Shown: positions 1-5,627, numbered from the stretch's first letter. The stretch: 5,904 nucleotides of DNA from Bacteroidales bacterium (GCA_003157055.1 PMIG01000275.1:4437-10340), one strand, 5' to 3'. Notes: a model not told the origin generated them from the letters alone. Numbers and translations are program-made.

Positions 1-347
1 TAATCAAAGATATTGAAGACTTCGAGGGAGATCTTGCTTATGGCCGCAATACAATGCCGGTCGTTATGGGAACAATTGCATCGAAAATAGTTGCTGTAAT
101 CCTTATAATTATAACAATAGCCTCACTTTATTCTGTATGGTTTTTCTTCATAAATGATAAAATCACCCTTATCTATGTTTCGGCAGCCATTGTTCTGCCA
201 CTACTTTATGTCATTTTCCAACTGTCCATCAGCAAAACCAGGCTACAAATTCATAGTGCCAGCAGCCTGATGAAGATCATAATGCTTGCCGGCATTCTCT
301 ATTCAGTGGTTGTCAAGGTAATTATTTCATTGAAACTTGTCGGCTAA
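1..347 (+). CDS. UbiA-family prenyltransferase, C-terminal part (5' truncated by window)
   Basis: This is the last ~114 codons of an integral membrane prenyltransferase; the reading frame enters from the left edge (first full codon at base 3) and ends with TAA at 345-347. The visible protein begins IKDIEDFEGDLAYGRNTMP, which matches the second Asp-rich motif of the UbiA superfamily (KDxxDxxGD followed by GRxTxP) that binds the Mg-prenyl-diphosphate. Three hydrophobic helices follow, consistent with the C-terminal transmembrane helices of UbiA enzymes. The family attaches a polyprenyl chain to an acceptor in the inner membrane. The KDIEDFEGD form is most like the Bacteroidota proteins usually annotated as geranylgeranylglycerol-phosphate geranylgeranyltransferase (an ether-lipid type activity), but the acceptor cannot be deduced from this fragment; a menaquinone or other quinone role is the alternative. 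An ATG at 54 is internal, not the true start. The stop overlaps the next gene's ATG by one base (TAATG), indicating co-translation with maf. Confidence 0.82.
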   Translation, partial: IKDIEDFEGDLAYGRNTMPVVMGTIASKIVAVILIIITIASLYSVWFFFINDKITLIYVSAAIVLPLLYVIFQLSISKTRLQIHSASSLMKIIMLAGILYSVVVKVIISLKLVG

Positions 348-952
348 TGATCACAATATTTGATAAATACAGGATAATCCTGGCTTCCCGCTCGCCAAGG
401 CGCCAGCAACTGTTAAGAGATCTTGGACTGACATTCGATGTGGTTGAAATGGATTATGATGAGACATTTCCTGATAATCTGCAAGGTAAAGAAGCAGCAA
501 TTTATCTTGCAAAGGGAAAATCCAGCTCATTCAGGAAAACAATAGCTGACAATGAGATTGTTATTACAGCTGATACCATCGTCTGGTGCAATAACCGAGC
601 CTTTGGAAAACCGACCGATTACCATGATGCCCGGCATATGATACGGGAACTTTCCGGGAATACGCATGAAGTTATAACCGGAGTTAACCTGCTCTCTTCT
701 GAAAAGGAAGTTGCATTCTGTGAATCAACAAAAGTGACTTTTGAAAAGCTCTCCGACAAAGAGATTGATTTTTACATTAATAAATTTAAGCCTTTTGATA
801 AAGCCGGAGCGTATGGGATACAGGAATGGATAGGGATCGCTGCATGCAGAAGCATTGAAGGCTCATACTTTAACGTTGTTGGACTGCCGGTACAAAGGGT
901 TTATGCCGAGTTGCGAAATCTGGTAAGGCAACTGGAAAATATTAAAAAATAA
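347..952 (+). CDS. maf: Maf-like nucleoside triphosphate pyrophosphatase (dTTP/UTP type)
   Basis: A cytoplasmic enzyme of 201 residues, a normal length for the Maf/HAM1 fold. It hydrolyses non-canonical or excess nucleoside triphosphates to the monophosphate and pyrophosphate, a house-cleaning role; the family was first named for septum-formation inhibition. Signatures seen: the N-terminal substrate loop ILASRSPRRQQLL (S14, S16, R18, R19), the catalytic Asp in TADT (D76), the GKP lysine (K88), DKAGAYGIQ (151-159) and the C-terminal IEGSYFNVVGLP (170-181). The KAGAYGIQ block is typical of the YhdE-like subgroup, which acts on dTTP and UTP, rather than the YceF-like subgroup, which acts on m7GTP. 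The specificity is inferred from this motif. One change stands out: the residue after GIQ is E160 where many homologues have G. The start is fixed by the one-base overlap with the upstream UbiA-family gene, so the two are probably one operon; no strong terminator follows. Confidence 0.93.
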   Translation: MITIFDKYRIILASRSPRRQQLLRDLGLTFDVVEMDYDETFPDNLQGKEAAIYLAKGKSSSFRKTIADNEIVITADTIVWCNNRAFGKPTDYHDARHMIRELSGNTHEVITGVNLLSSEKEVAFCESTKVTFEKLSDKEIDFYINKFKPFDKAGAYGIQEWIGIAACRSIEGSYFNVVGLPVQRVYAELRNLVRQLENIKK

Positions 953-974
953 AATAAATCTCCCTGCCCCGATC

Positions 975-1016
975 GCCTCAACAAGAAGCTTGAGGCAATA
1001 ATATGAATCATTGCTT
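975..1016. repeat. Overlapping inverted repeats in the maf/DUF1801 spacer
   Basis: GCCTCAA (975-981) pairs perfectly with TTGAGGC (990-996) around an 8-base loop. The right arm also takes part in a second possible stem, AGGCAAT (993-999) with ATTGCTT (1010-1016, one G-U pair), so the two hairpins would compete. Neither is followed by a T-run on either strand, so this is not a standard intrinsic terminator. It lies between the 3' ends of two convergent genes, where a folded transcript end or a dispersed intergenic repeat would be expected. Its function is unknown. Confidence 0.4.
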
Positions 1017-1081
1017 CGCCCTGAAAGGAGCTTTGTAACAACGATTCCATTTTTTGTTGTGCAGCTCTTAGTCCTACGGCT

Positions 1082-1462
1082 TTATTTTTTCAGTTTTGAG
1101 GCTGCTTTTACCAGGTTTTCTCTAACTCTGAATTTAATGATCCTTTTGATCAGATTAACGGGTAGTGGTTTGTTGTACGGAAACTGAACCGTTCCTTTTG
1201 AGGTCTGATACTGTTCCAGTTCGCTTTTGAAAGCTTCAATTGCCGATTTTAAAGGATAGAAGCCCATGTGGTTGGTATGAGCAGCAAAATAAACCAGCAT
1301 CCCTTTAAGCTTATATGAAGGCATTTGGTAGCTGATCTTCTCCTGTGCTTCCGGAGCTGCCTGCCTGATAGCTGCTCTGATCTTCTCGAGCATAATGCGG
1401 ATATTCTCAGGATACATCGCAATATACTCATCAACATTACCCGGGATATTCATTTTGTTCAT
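1082..1462 (-). CDS. DUF1801 / YdhG-like small protein
   Basis: A soluble cytoplasmic protein of 126 residues from the ATG at 1462. It shows the DUF1801 pattern: VDEYIAMYPENIRIMLEKIR (10-29), APEAQEKISYQMPSY (36-50), a central FYP at 68-70, and KGTVQFPYNKPLP (89-101) followed by a basic C-terminal helix ending KLKK. The fold is frataxin-like; the Bacillus subtilis relative YdhG (Fra) has been described as an iron chaperone, but most members, including this one, have no demonstrated role. I prefer ATG 1462 to an upstream TTG at 1474 because TTG starts are rare and add only four residues. ATG 1453 (123 residues) is also possible. No Shine-Dalgarno site precedes any of them. It is convergent with maf and divergent from pdxB, so it is likely transcribed alone. 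Confidence 0.8.
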   Translation of the reverse strand: MNKMNIPGNVDEYIAMYPENIRIMLEKIRAAIRQAAPEAQEKISYQMPSYKLKGMLVYFAAHTNHMGFYPLKSAIEAFKSELEQYQTSKGTVQFPYNKPLPVNLIKRIIKFRVRENLVKAASKLKK

Positions 1463-1585
1463 GATACTATTCAAAAAAGAAACTGTCTTTATTACTTAAA
1501 TTATTTCATCGGTAATAGCTAAAGCATTATAAATTACTTAAACAGGTACCAGGGGCGTATGTTCAGAAAAAATTAGTTTTCCACC

Positions 1586-1599
1586 AGGTATTAATACCT
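1586..1599. promoter_or_regulatory. Perfect 14-bp palindrome, candidate operator
   Basis: AGGTATTAATACCT is identical to its own reverse complement over 14 bases. It lies in the 226-bp spacer between the divergent DUF1801 gene (start 1462) and pdxB (start 1701), about 100 bases before pdxB. A related 6-base palindrome, GGTACC, lies about 40 bases to the left (1546-1551). The size and symmetry suit a dimeric regulator, but no regulator gene is in the window. I found no exact Bacteroidota promoter match (TAnnTTTG with an upstream TTTG) in this spacer; TAAATCTG before pdxB differs by one base and lacks a clear partner. Confidence 0.35.
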
Positions 1600-1700
1600 C
1601 TTATAAAGTAATATAAAATTATTATATAATGTTCATTAAAAGTTAAATCTGAGTTTAGGGAGTAAAAAATTGTTTATTTTCACAATAAATATCCGATAAA

Positions 1701-2825
1701 ATGAAAATTGTTGCCGATGATAAGATACCGTTTTTAAAAGGAGTTCTTGAGCCTTATGCTGAGGTTGTATACCTGCCTGGTAATAAGATAAGCAGGAAAG
1801 ACATTCTGGATGCCGACTCTCTTCTTATCCGGACCAGAACAAAATGCACCGAGTCTCTGCTGAAAGATACTGGAGTCCGTTTTATAGGAACGGCAACAAT
1901 TGGTTTTGATCATATCGACACCCAGTTTTGCGAGAAGAATAAAATAATGTGGACCAATGCTCCCGGGTGTAATTCAGTATCCGTGCAGCAGTATATGGCT
2001 GCTGCGATGCTTAAACTGGCATCTGAATTCCGTTTTAATCTTGCCGGTAAAAAATTGGGTATCATTGGTGTGGGAAATGTGGGGTCAAGAGTCGAGAAGC
2101 TGGCAAAACTTTTAGGTATTAATGTATTGCTTAATGATCCGCCGAGAGCCAGAAAAGAGGGTGACAAGAATTTTGTGTCGCTCGGAGAAATATTATACAA
2201 TTCAGATATTGTGACACTTCATGTCCCCCTTAATATTGTTGGCGAAGACAGCACATATCATCTTTTCGATGATAAAACATTCAAAAAGATGAAAAAGGGG
2301 ACATGGTTTATCAATACATCCAGGGGAGAGGTGGTTATGACACAGTGCCTTAAAAAGGCACTTGATTCAGGTAAGTTTGGAGGAGCCATTTTAGATGTAT
2401 GGGAACATGAACCGGATATCGACATCGACCTGATGGCAAAGACATTTCTTTCAACTCCTCATATTGCAGGCTATTCTACAGATGGAAAGGCAAAAGGGAC
2501 TTCAATTATAGTCAATGCGTTATGCCACCAATTTAATTTACCTCTGAAAGAATGGTTCCCTCAGAATATCCCCGAACCGGAAATACCTGAGATTCATATT
2601 GATGGGAAAGGTAAAACCGATGAGGCTGTGATATTGGAAGCTGTCCTGCATACTTATAATATAGATGAGGACAATATTAGTCTCAGGTTCTCACCGTCTG
2701 ATTTTGAAAAACAGAGGGGAGATTACAGGGTGCGGCGCGAATTCGCGGCATTCAATGTCAGCCTGACTCATGGCTCAAATCAGGCAAGGAAGGTTCTGGA
2801 AGGGCTGGGATTCAGAATAATCTGA
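1701..2825 (+). CDS. pdxB: Erythronate-4-phosphate dehydrogenase
   Basis: This cytoplasmic NAD-dependent enzyme oxidises 4-phospho-D-erythronate to 2-oxo-3-hydroxy-4-phosphobutanoate, the second step of the DXP-dependent pyridoxal 5'-phosphate pathway; SerC then transaminates the product. It has 374 residues, the usual PdxB length. It carries the D-2-hydroxyacid dehydrogenase layout: an N-terminal lid domain (1-95) with ATIGFDHID and NAPGCNSVSVQQY, a Rossmann domain with IIGVGNVGSR (G123, G125, G128), HVPLN (174-178), the substrate arginine in NTSRGE (R208), LDVWEHEP (D232, E237) and the catalytic histidine in STPHIAGYS (H254). The C-terminal ~85 residues, ending NVSLTHGSNQARKVLEGLGF, match the PdxB-specific dimerisation domain, which separates it from glycerate or phosphoglycerate dehydrogenases. 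The start follows an A-rich leader without a Shine-Dalgarno site, common in Bacteroidota. It stands alone: the next gene-like sequence runs towards it and ends 8 bases beyond its stop. Confidence 0.95.
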   Translation: MKIVADDKIPFLKGVLEPYAEVVYLPGNKISRKDILDADSLLIRTRTKCTESLLKDTGVRFIGTATIGFDHIDTQFCEKNKIMWTNAPGCNSVSVQQYMAAAMLKLASEFRFNLAGKKLGIIGVGNVGSRVEKLAKLLGINVLLNDPPRARKEGDKNFVSLGEILYNSDIVTLHVPLNIVGEDSTYHLFDDKTFKKMKKGTWFINTSRGEVVMTQCLKKALDSGKFGGAILDVWEHEPDIDIDLMAKTFLSTPHIAGYSTDGKAKGTSIIVNALCHQFNLPLKEWFPQNIPEPEIPEIHIDGKGKTDEAVILEAVLHTYNIDEDNISLRFSPSDFEKQRGDYRVRREFAAFNVSLTHGSNQARKVLEGLGFRII

Positions 2826-2833
2826 TCATACAG

Positions 2834-3022
2834 TTACTGTCTCCCATGCACATATTCATAATAATCCTCCCTGACATTATAATCATCATCAAGAACTACC
2901 GTATTCAGTGATATGGACCCGATGTCCAAACCAATATAGTAGCTTTTATTTTCGATGCTGCCAGAAATATATTCGTTACGTATACCCATCTTATTGATAA
3001 AAAGTACTATCTCTTCTGGCAC
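2834..3022 (-). pseudogene. N-terminal remnant of a CoA-dehydratase activase (BadF/HgdC ASKHA ATPase)
   Basis: The open frame runs from GTG 3022 (62 residues) or, more conventionally, ATG 2989 (51 residues) to TAA at 2834-2836. The peptide YYIGLDIGSISLNTVVLD followed by DDYNVREDYYEYVHGRQ matches the first beta-hairpin (phosphate-1 loop, DIGS) at the N-terminus of the acyl-CoA dehydratase / benzoyl-CoA reductase activase family. Those ATPases inject electrons into 2-hydroxyacyl-CoA dehydratases; the smallest have about 260 residues and the fused forms over 1,000. Here the reading stops right after the HGR block that normally leads on into the domain, and the space beyond is the 3' end of pdxB on the other strand. 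No phosphate-2, adenosine or Fe-S cysteine motif can be present in so short a protein, so ATPase activity is not expected. I infer a deletion remnant. A retained small protein cannot be excluded. Confidence 0.6.
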
Positions 3023-3033
3023 TTTATAATGGC

Positions 3034-3066
3034 AAAATAAAAAAATATTACACTTTCACAGAAGTG
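3034..3066 (-). terminator. Weak intrinsic terminator after the duplicated-domain lipoprotein gene
   Basis: Reading the - strand, just after the stop at 3068, CACTT (3066-3062) and AAGTG (3055-3051) can form a 5-bp stem with a 6-base loop. Then come TAATA and a run of seven T (3045-3039), and after one A, four more T. The T-tract position is good but the stem is short and AT-rich, so it may be a weak terminator. It would separate the lipoprotein gene from the activase remnant downstream. Confidence 0.4.
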
Positions 3067-3067
3067 G

Positions 3068-3916
3068 TTATTTTTCATCAGGGTCGATTACACCTGAATC
3101 GCGTTCAAGTGAGTCGGGCACGGCAATCTTGAAATGCGATTTTAGCAGTTTCTCCATTGCTAACCTTGAATTCTGAATCATCTGAACTGCATCCTCATAT
3201 GCGTCGCTGTAAGATTTGCCTTCTGACATGAGTTTTCGCTCATTCATTTCAAGTGCGATTGAATACTCTGTCTCCTCGCAAGAAATCTGGCCATCAATCC
3301 ATATCTCTTTTGGTGGTATGAAGTGGTATGCAAGATCATTCCCGCTGAAACCGAAATCAGGATAGATATTTTTACGGATGAGATATCCGTCGACAACCCA
3401 TATGGAAATACCATCTCTTGTTCCTTCCGGAATGCGATAAATATTCTGAAGATAAATGCTGTCAGGCAGATTCCTGATCTCCTTTATATTGTACGAATCA
3501 AGCACCGATACTTTCTTAAGTGAAGCCTCATGAGCTTCACATATTTCCTTGTTCTGGTGCCTTATCACCTGTTCGAGCATCAGCGAAGAATCATGTGCAG
3601 TCACATAGGTCCAGCCGAATTTTGCCATCAGGTGCCTTTCATTAAGCTCATGGGCCACAGTCAGATCATATTCTTCGCAGGAGATCGCATTGTCGATCCA
3701 TATCTCACCTTTAGGGTTAAATATATATCGCTGCTCATTGCCTCCATAGAGAAATTCCTTGTAAATCTTTTCCCTAACCCGGTTCCCGTCTATGATCCAG
3801 ATATCAAAATTTTTATTTTTACCCATATAATACCGGTAAACTCCATCTACTTTCTTATTCGGTATACATCCTGAAACCAACCAGACAAAAATAACAGCTA
3901 TAAAAATTTTCTTCAT
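3068..3916 (-). CDS. Lipoprotein with two tandem metallopeptidase-like domains, second copy degenerate
   Basis: A 282-residue protein with a lipoprotein signal peptide: MKK, a hydrophobic stretch, then the lipobox LVSGC with Cys17 as the expected lipidated residue, so it should be anchored in a membrane facing the periplasm or outside. The mature part holds two copies of one domain: copy 1 about 38-120, copy 2 about 171-252. Aligned without gaps over 60 residues (38-97 against 171-230), 30 are identical, sharing IWxxDG, IYxxF, GN, EIWID, ISCEE and NERxLM. Copy 1 has H89-E90-L-N-E93, then AH at 107-108 and E115, a spacing that recalls small zinc-metallopeptidase-like domains with HExxE and a later AHxxA-type helix. 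In copy 2 the matching residues are L222, Y240 and I247, so a zinc site there would be lost while E223 and E226 remain. The protease reading is inference from this pattern; the function is unknown. It is divergent from an ABC membrane-domain gene 171 bp away. Confidence 0.8.
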   Translation of the reverse strand: MKKIFIAVIFVWLVSGCIPNKKVDGVYRYYMGKNKNFDIWIIDGNRVREKIYKEFLYGGNEQRYIFNPKGEIWIDNAISCEEYDLTVAHELNERHLMAKFGWTYVTAHDSSLMLEQVIRHQNKEICEAHEASLKKVSVLDSYNIKEIRNLPDSIYLQNIYRIPEGTRDGISIWVVDGYLIRKNIYPDFGFSGNDLAYHFIPPKEIWIDGQISCEETEYSIALEMNERKLMSEGKSYSDAYEDAVQMIQNSRLAMEKLLKSHFKIAVPDSLERDSGVIDPDEK

Positions 3917-3952
3917 AATTATGATTTTTTGGATTACAATGACGTTAAATTA

Positions 3953-4009
3953 ATCAATTTAGCCGAACAAACAGTCATTTTACCCTGAGAGGTCATGTTT
4001 TAAATTGAT
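3953..4009. promoter_or_regulatory. Inverted repeats in the divergent intergenic region
   Basis: The 171-bp spacer between the lipoprotein gene (- strand) and the ABC membrane-domain gene (+ strand) holds a 9-base inverted repeat, ATCAATTTA (3953-3961) and TAAATTGAT (4001-4009), separated by 39 bases. Each arm also belongs to a local inverted repeat: TAAATT/AATTTA at 3946-3961 and AATTGA/TCAATT at 4003-4022. Both promoters must lie in this spacer, so shared control is possible. The sequence is AT-rich, where such repeats also arise by chance. Confidence 0.3.
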
Positions 4010-4087
4010 GTTAAAGTCAATTATTTTGTCCGGCTTATAGGATTCTTTTTGTTAATTTCGTCATGATCAAATCCAACAACTTTAGTT

Positions 4088-4981
4088 ATGACTCTTCAAC
4101 AGATCCTTTCTAAATACAGGTATCCTATCGGGATGCTTCTTTGTTTTGTCCTGATTGAGAACATAGCCTGGATAATAGAACCTACTTTTTTTGGTAAGCT
4201 TCTGGATGCGCTTATTGACCATTTTTACGATCATGAGAAAGCAAATTACATGCTTCCTCTTATGATATGGATAATTGTGTACATGGTAAACGTTATAGGA
4301 GGAGGACTTCACAGGCTGTTTACAGGTGGAGTCTATTCGAAGATGTACGCAGATGTAGCCACCAAGGTTATTGAAGAATCAAAATCGAAGGGTGACCAAT
4401 ATTCAAAGATGCTTGTAAGAGCCGAGCTTGTAAAGGAATATATTGCATTTTTTAAGGATAAGCTGCCGGAAGCATTATGGCAGCTGGCGGCGTCAGCAGG
4501 GGCTATCATTGCTCTCTTCTTTTATGATTATAGGATTGCGCTGGTTTGCCTTGCTGTTGTAATTCCGGTTGCGTATGTCAACAATAACAACAGGAAGCAT
4601 GTTGCTGTCCTTCAAAAGGATATTCATGATAACCAGGAGGAGCTCTATAAGCTAATAGAAAACAGGAATACTTCGACGATACACAAGTTCTTTGACAATA
4701 TGATCCTTCCCAGGACAAGAATTGCAAAATGGAATGCTCTCAGCTATTCGATAGTTAAAGTATTGTTGGTTATTATTTTTATAGTGGTTCTCTTTATTTG
4801 TGTGGATGTCGATAATTTCACGACTGGTAAAATATATGCCGTTGTTGCATACCTCTGGACCTTCATTGGACAAACTGATTATCTACCTGATCTTATGGAG
4901 AGTCTTGGTTCAATAAAAGACCTTAATACAAGGTTTACTGCTGACAGCCTTAGAAAGGATATTGAGCCGACTGTCAGCTGA
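4088..4981 (+). CDS. Stand-alone ABC transporter six-transmembrane domain protein (no ATPase domain)
   Basis: A 297-residue inner-membrane protein resembling only the membrane half of an ABC exporter. Hydrophobic segments lie at about 12-32, 54-72, 132-147, 149-166, 222-240 and 248-262, the six-helix exporter pattern with long polar stretches between helices 2-3 and 4-5. The early EPTFFGKLLDALI (31-43), the RIALVCLAVVIPVAYV block (149-164) and the LNTRF ending (279-283), where an exporter would pass into its nucleotide-binding domain, fit the family of ABC membrane regions that occur alone. The protein stops about 14 residues later; no Walker A, LSGGQ or Walker B motif is present, and the downstream bases hold no ATPase on either strand. 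It may pair with an ATPase encoded elsewhere or act without one. The substrate is unknown. Its start has an A/T-rich leader without a Shine-Dalgarno site, and it appears monocistronic. Confidence 0.78.
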   Translation: MTLQQILSKYRYPIGMLLCFVLIENIAWIIEPTFFGKLLDALIDHFYDHEKANYMLPLMIWIIVYMVNVIGGGLHRLFTGGVYSKMYADVATKVIEESKSKGDQYSKMLVRAELVKEYIAFFKDKLPEALWQLAASAGAIIALFFYDYRIALVCLAVVIPVAYVNNNNRKHVAVLQKDIHDNQEELYKLIENRNTSTIHKFFDNMILPRTRIAKWNALSYSIVKVLLVIIFIVVLFICVDVDNFTTGKIYAVVAYLWTFIGQTDYLPDLMESLGSIKDLNTRFTADSLRKDIEPTVS

Positions 4982-5018
4982 AATCATCTGTCTCAGGAGC
5001 AGATTGTATTTACATTTT

Positions 5019-5036
5019 AATAGTCATTTGACTATT
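5019..5036. repeat. 18-bp inverted repeat downstream of the ABC membrane-domain gene
   Basis: AATAGTCA (5019-5026) and TGACTATT (5029-5036) are perfect inverted copies separated by TT. It sits 38 bases after the + strand gene's stop and just beyond the - strand terminator. No T-run follows on the + strand, so it is not a classic terminator, but it could form a 3'-end hairpin on the + transcript. Confidence 0.4.
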
Positions 5037-5040
5037 CCGG

Positions 5041-5074
5041 AAACAAAAAGATCCATGATACTTCACCATGGATC
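5041..5074 (-). terminator. Intrinsic terminator of the PepSY-like gene
   Basis: On the - strand, GATCCATG (5074-5067), a 9-base loop and CATGGATC (5057-5050) form a perfect 8-bp stem, followed at once by TTTTTGTTT (5049-5041). It begins 25 bases after the stop at 5099, the right place and orientation to end the PepSY-like transcript. On the + strand the hairpin is followed by AGATCATTGC, so it is not a good terminator in that direction. Confidence 0.8.
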
Positions 5075-5098
5075 AGATCATTGCAAAATGAGTTAAAA

Positions 5099-5566
5099 TT
5101 ATTTCTTCTCATGTTTTTCGTCTTTTTCTTCTTTGGAGACATCGGTTCTTTTCAGAATCTTTCCGGCATTATCAAAGACTACTTCAAGAACTGTTTCACC
5201 TTTTTTCAGGTTGACTTCGAATCCCTTTAATTCAGGACTCTCCAGGATAGATATTTCGTCAGTCTTGTACCCTGCGAATTCTTTTGCAAGTAAACCGGAA
5301 ATTGCAGCAGGGAGTTCTTTTGCTGCTATTTCTGTTTCTGATTCGAGCCATTTCCTAGAATTATCGAAAGATGCCGACATTTCTTTGCCATTAAGCTTGA
5401 ACTCGGCTTCCCATTCATTCGCTTCCTCACTTGCCCACTTTATTGAGGCAGCATTCGGGTATTTCTGTGAAAATGCTGTATTTACAGGTTGAGGCACATT
5501 TTTCTGGCCACTGACAATAATGCCAAACGCCAGGTACATTACTGAAACGAAAAATAACCTCTTCAT
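5099..5566 (-). CDS. Secreted PepSY-like (DUF2874) protein
   Basis: A 155-residue protein with a signal peptide (MKR, hydrophobic 4-18, likely cleaved after VSG at residue 20), hence periplasmic. The mature part fits the PepSY-like / putative beta-lactamase-inhibitor-like family found mainly in Bacteroidota. It has two similar halves: first VNTAFSQKYPNAASIKWASE (28-47), then WEAEFKLNGKEMSASFDNSRKWLESETEI (52-80); second ISGLLAKEFAGY (89-100), then FEVNLKKGETVLEVVFDNAGKILKRTDV (116-143). The repeated features are an alpha-helix with Y and a beta-hairpin with FD-N(S/A). It ends in a highly charged tail, SKEEKDEKHEKK. No enzyme motif is seen; the family is thought to bind or inhibit partners, but no specific role is known here. 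It lies 61 bp downstream of a sensor kinase gene in the same orientation, with an 11-bp tandem repeat in between, so control by that two-component system is likely, as is often seen for this family. It has its own terminator. Confidence 0.85.
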   Translation of the reverse strand: MKRLFFVSVMYLAFGIIVSGQKNVPQPVNTAFSQKYPNAASIKWASEEANEWEAEFKLNGKEMSASFDNSRKWLESETEIAAKELPAAISGLLAKEFAGYKTDEISILESPELKGFEVNLKKGETVLEVVFDNAGKILKRTDVSKEEKDEKHEKK

Positions 5567-5602
5567 AATTTAAATTTTAAGATTAATGATTCAAAATAAA
5601 GA

Positions 5603-5624
5603 AAGGATTCTGTAAGGATTCTGT
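5603..5624 (-). promoter_or_regulatory. Tandem 11-bp direct repeat, candidate response-regulator site
   Basis: On the - strand ACAGAATCCTT occurs twice in exact head-to-tail tandem (5624-5614 and 5613-5603). OmpR/PhoB-family regulators typically bind as head-to-tail dimers to direct repeats spaced 11 bp, one helical turn. The site lies 37-58 bases upstream of the PepSY-like start and 3 bases after the kinase stop, where an activator would overlap the upstream promoter element. A partial promoter-like TATTTTG follows at 5598-5592, one base short of the Bacteroidota TAnnTTTG consensus. Confidence 0.5.
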
Positions 5625-5627
5625 ACT

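Noticed and set aside
54..347. A complete 97-residue small membrane protein starting at ATG 54
   Set aside because: The frame is open to the left edge and the preceding codons encode the conserved UbiA KDIEDFEGD motif, so ATG 54 is internal.
1463..1474. Upstream TTG start for the DUF1801 gene, adding MNSI
   Set aside because: TTG starts are rare, no ribosome site supports it, and ATG 1462 gives the normal family length.
1910..2200. - strand open frame inside pdxB
   Set aside because: It is a shadow of pdxB with no recognisable motif. The same holds for the frames at 1249-1437, 1325-1522, 3323-3523, 3530-3874, 4082-4312, 4652-4873 and 5133-5492, all antisense or out of frame to well-supported genes.
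4021..4087. Bacteroidota-type promoter (TTTG at 4025-4028, TAATTTCG at 4053-4060) before the ABC membrane-domain gene
   Set aside because: The downstream box has one mismatch and the 24-base spacing is longer than the usual ~19-20, so it is too weak to list.
3068..4981. A lipoprotein plus ABC exporter secretion or bacteriocin system
   Set aside because: The membrane domain has no ATPase or peptidase domain, there is no outer-membrane or periplasmic adaptor gene, and the genes are divergent; adjacency alone does not support a system.
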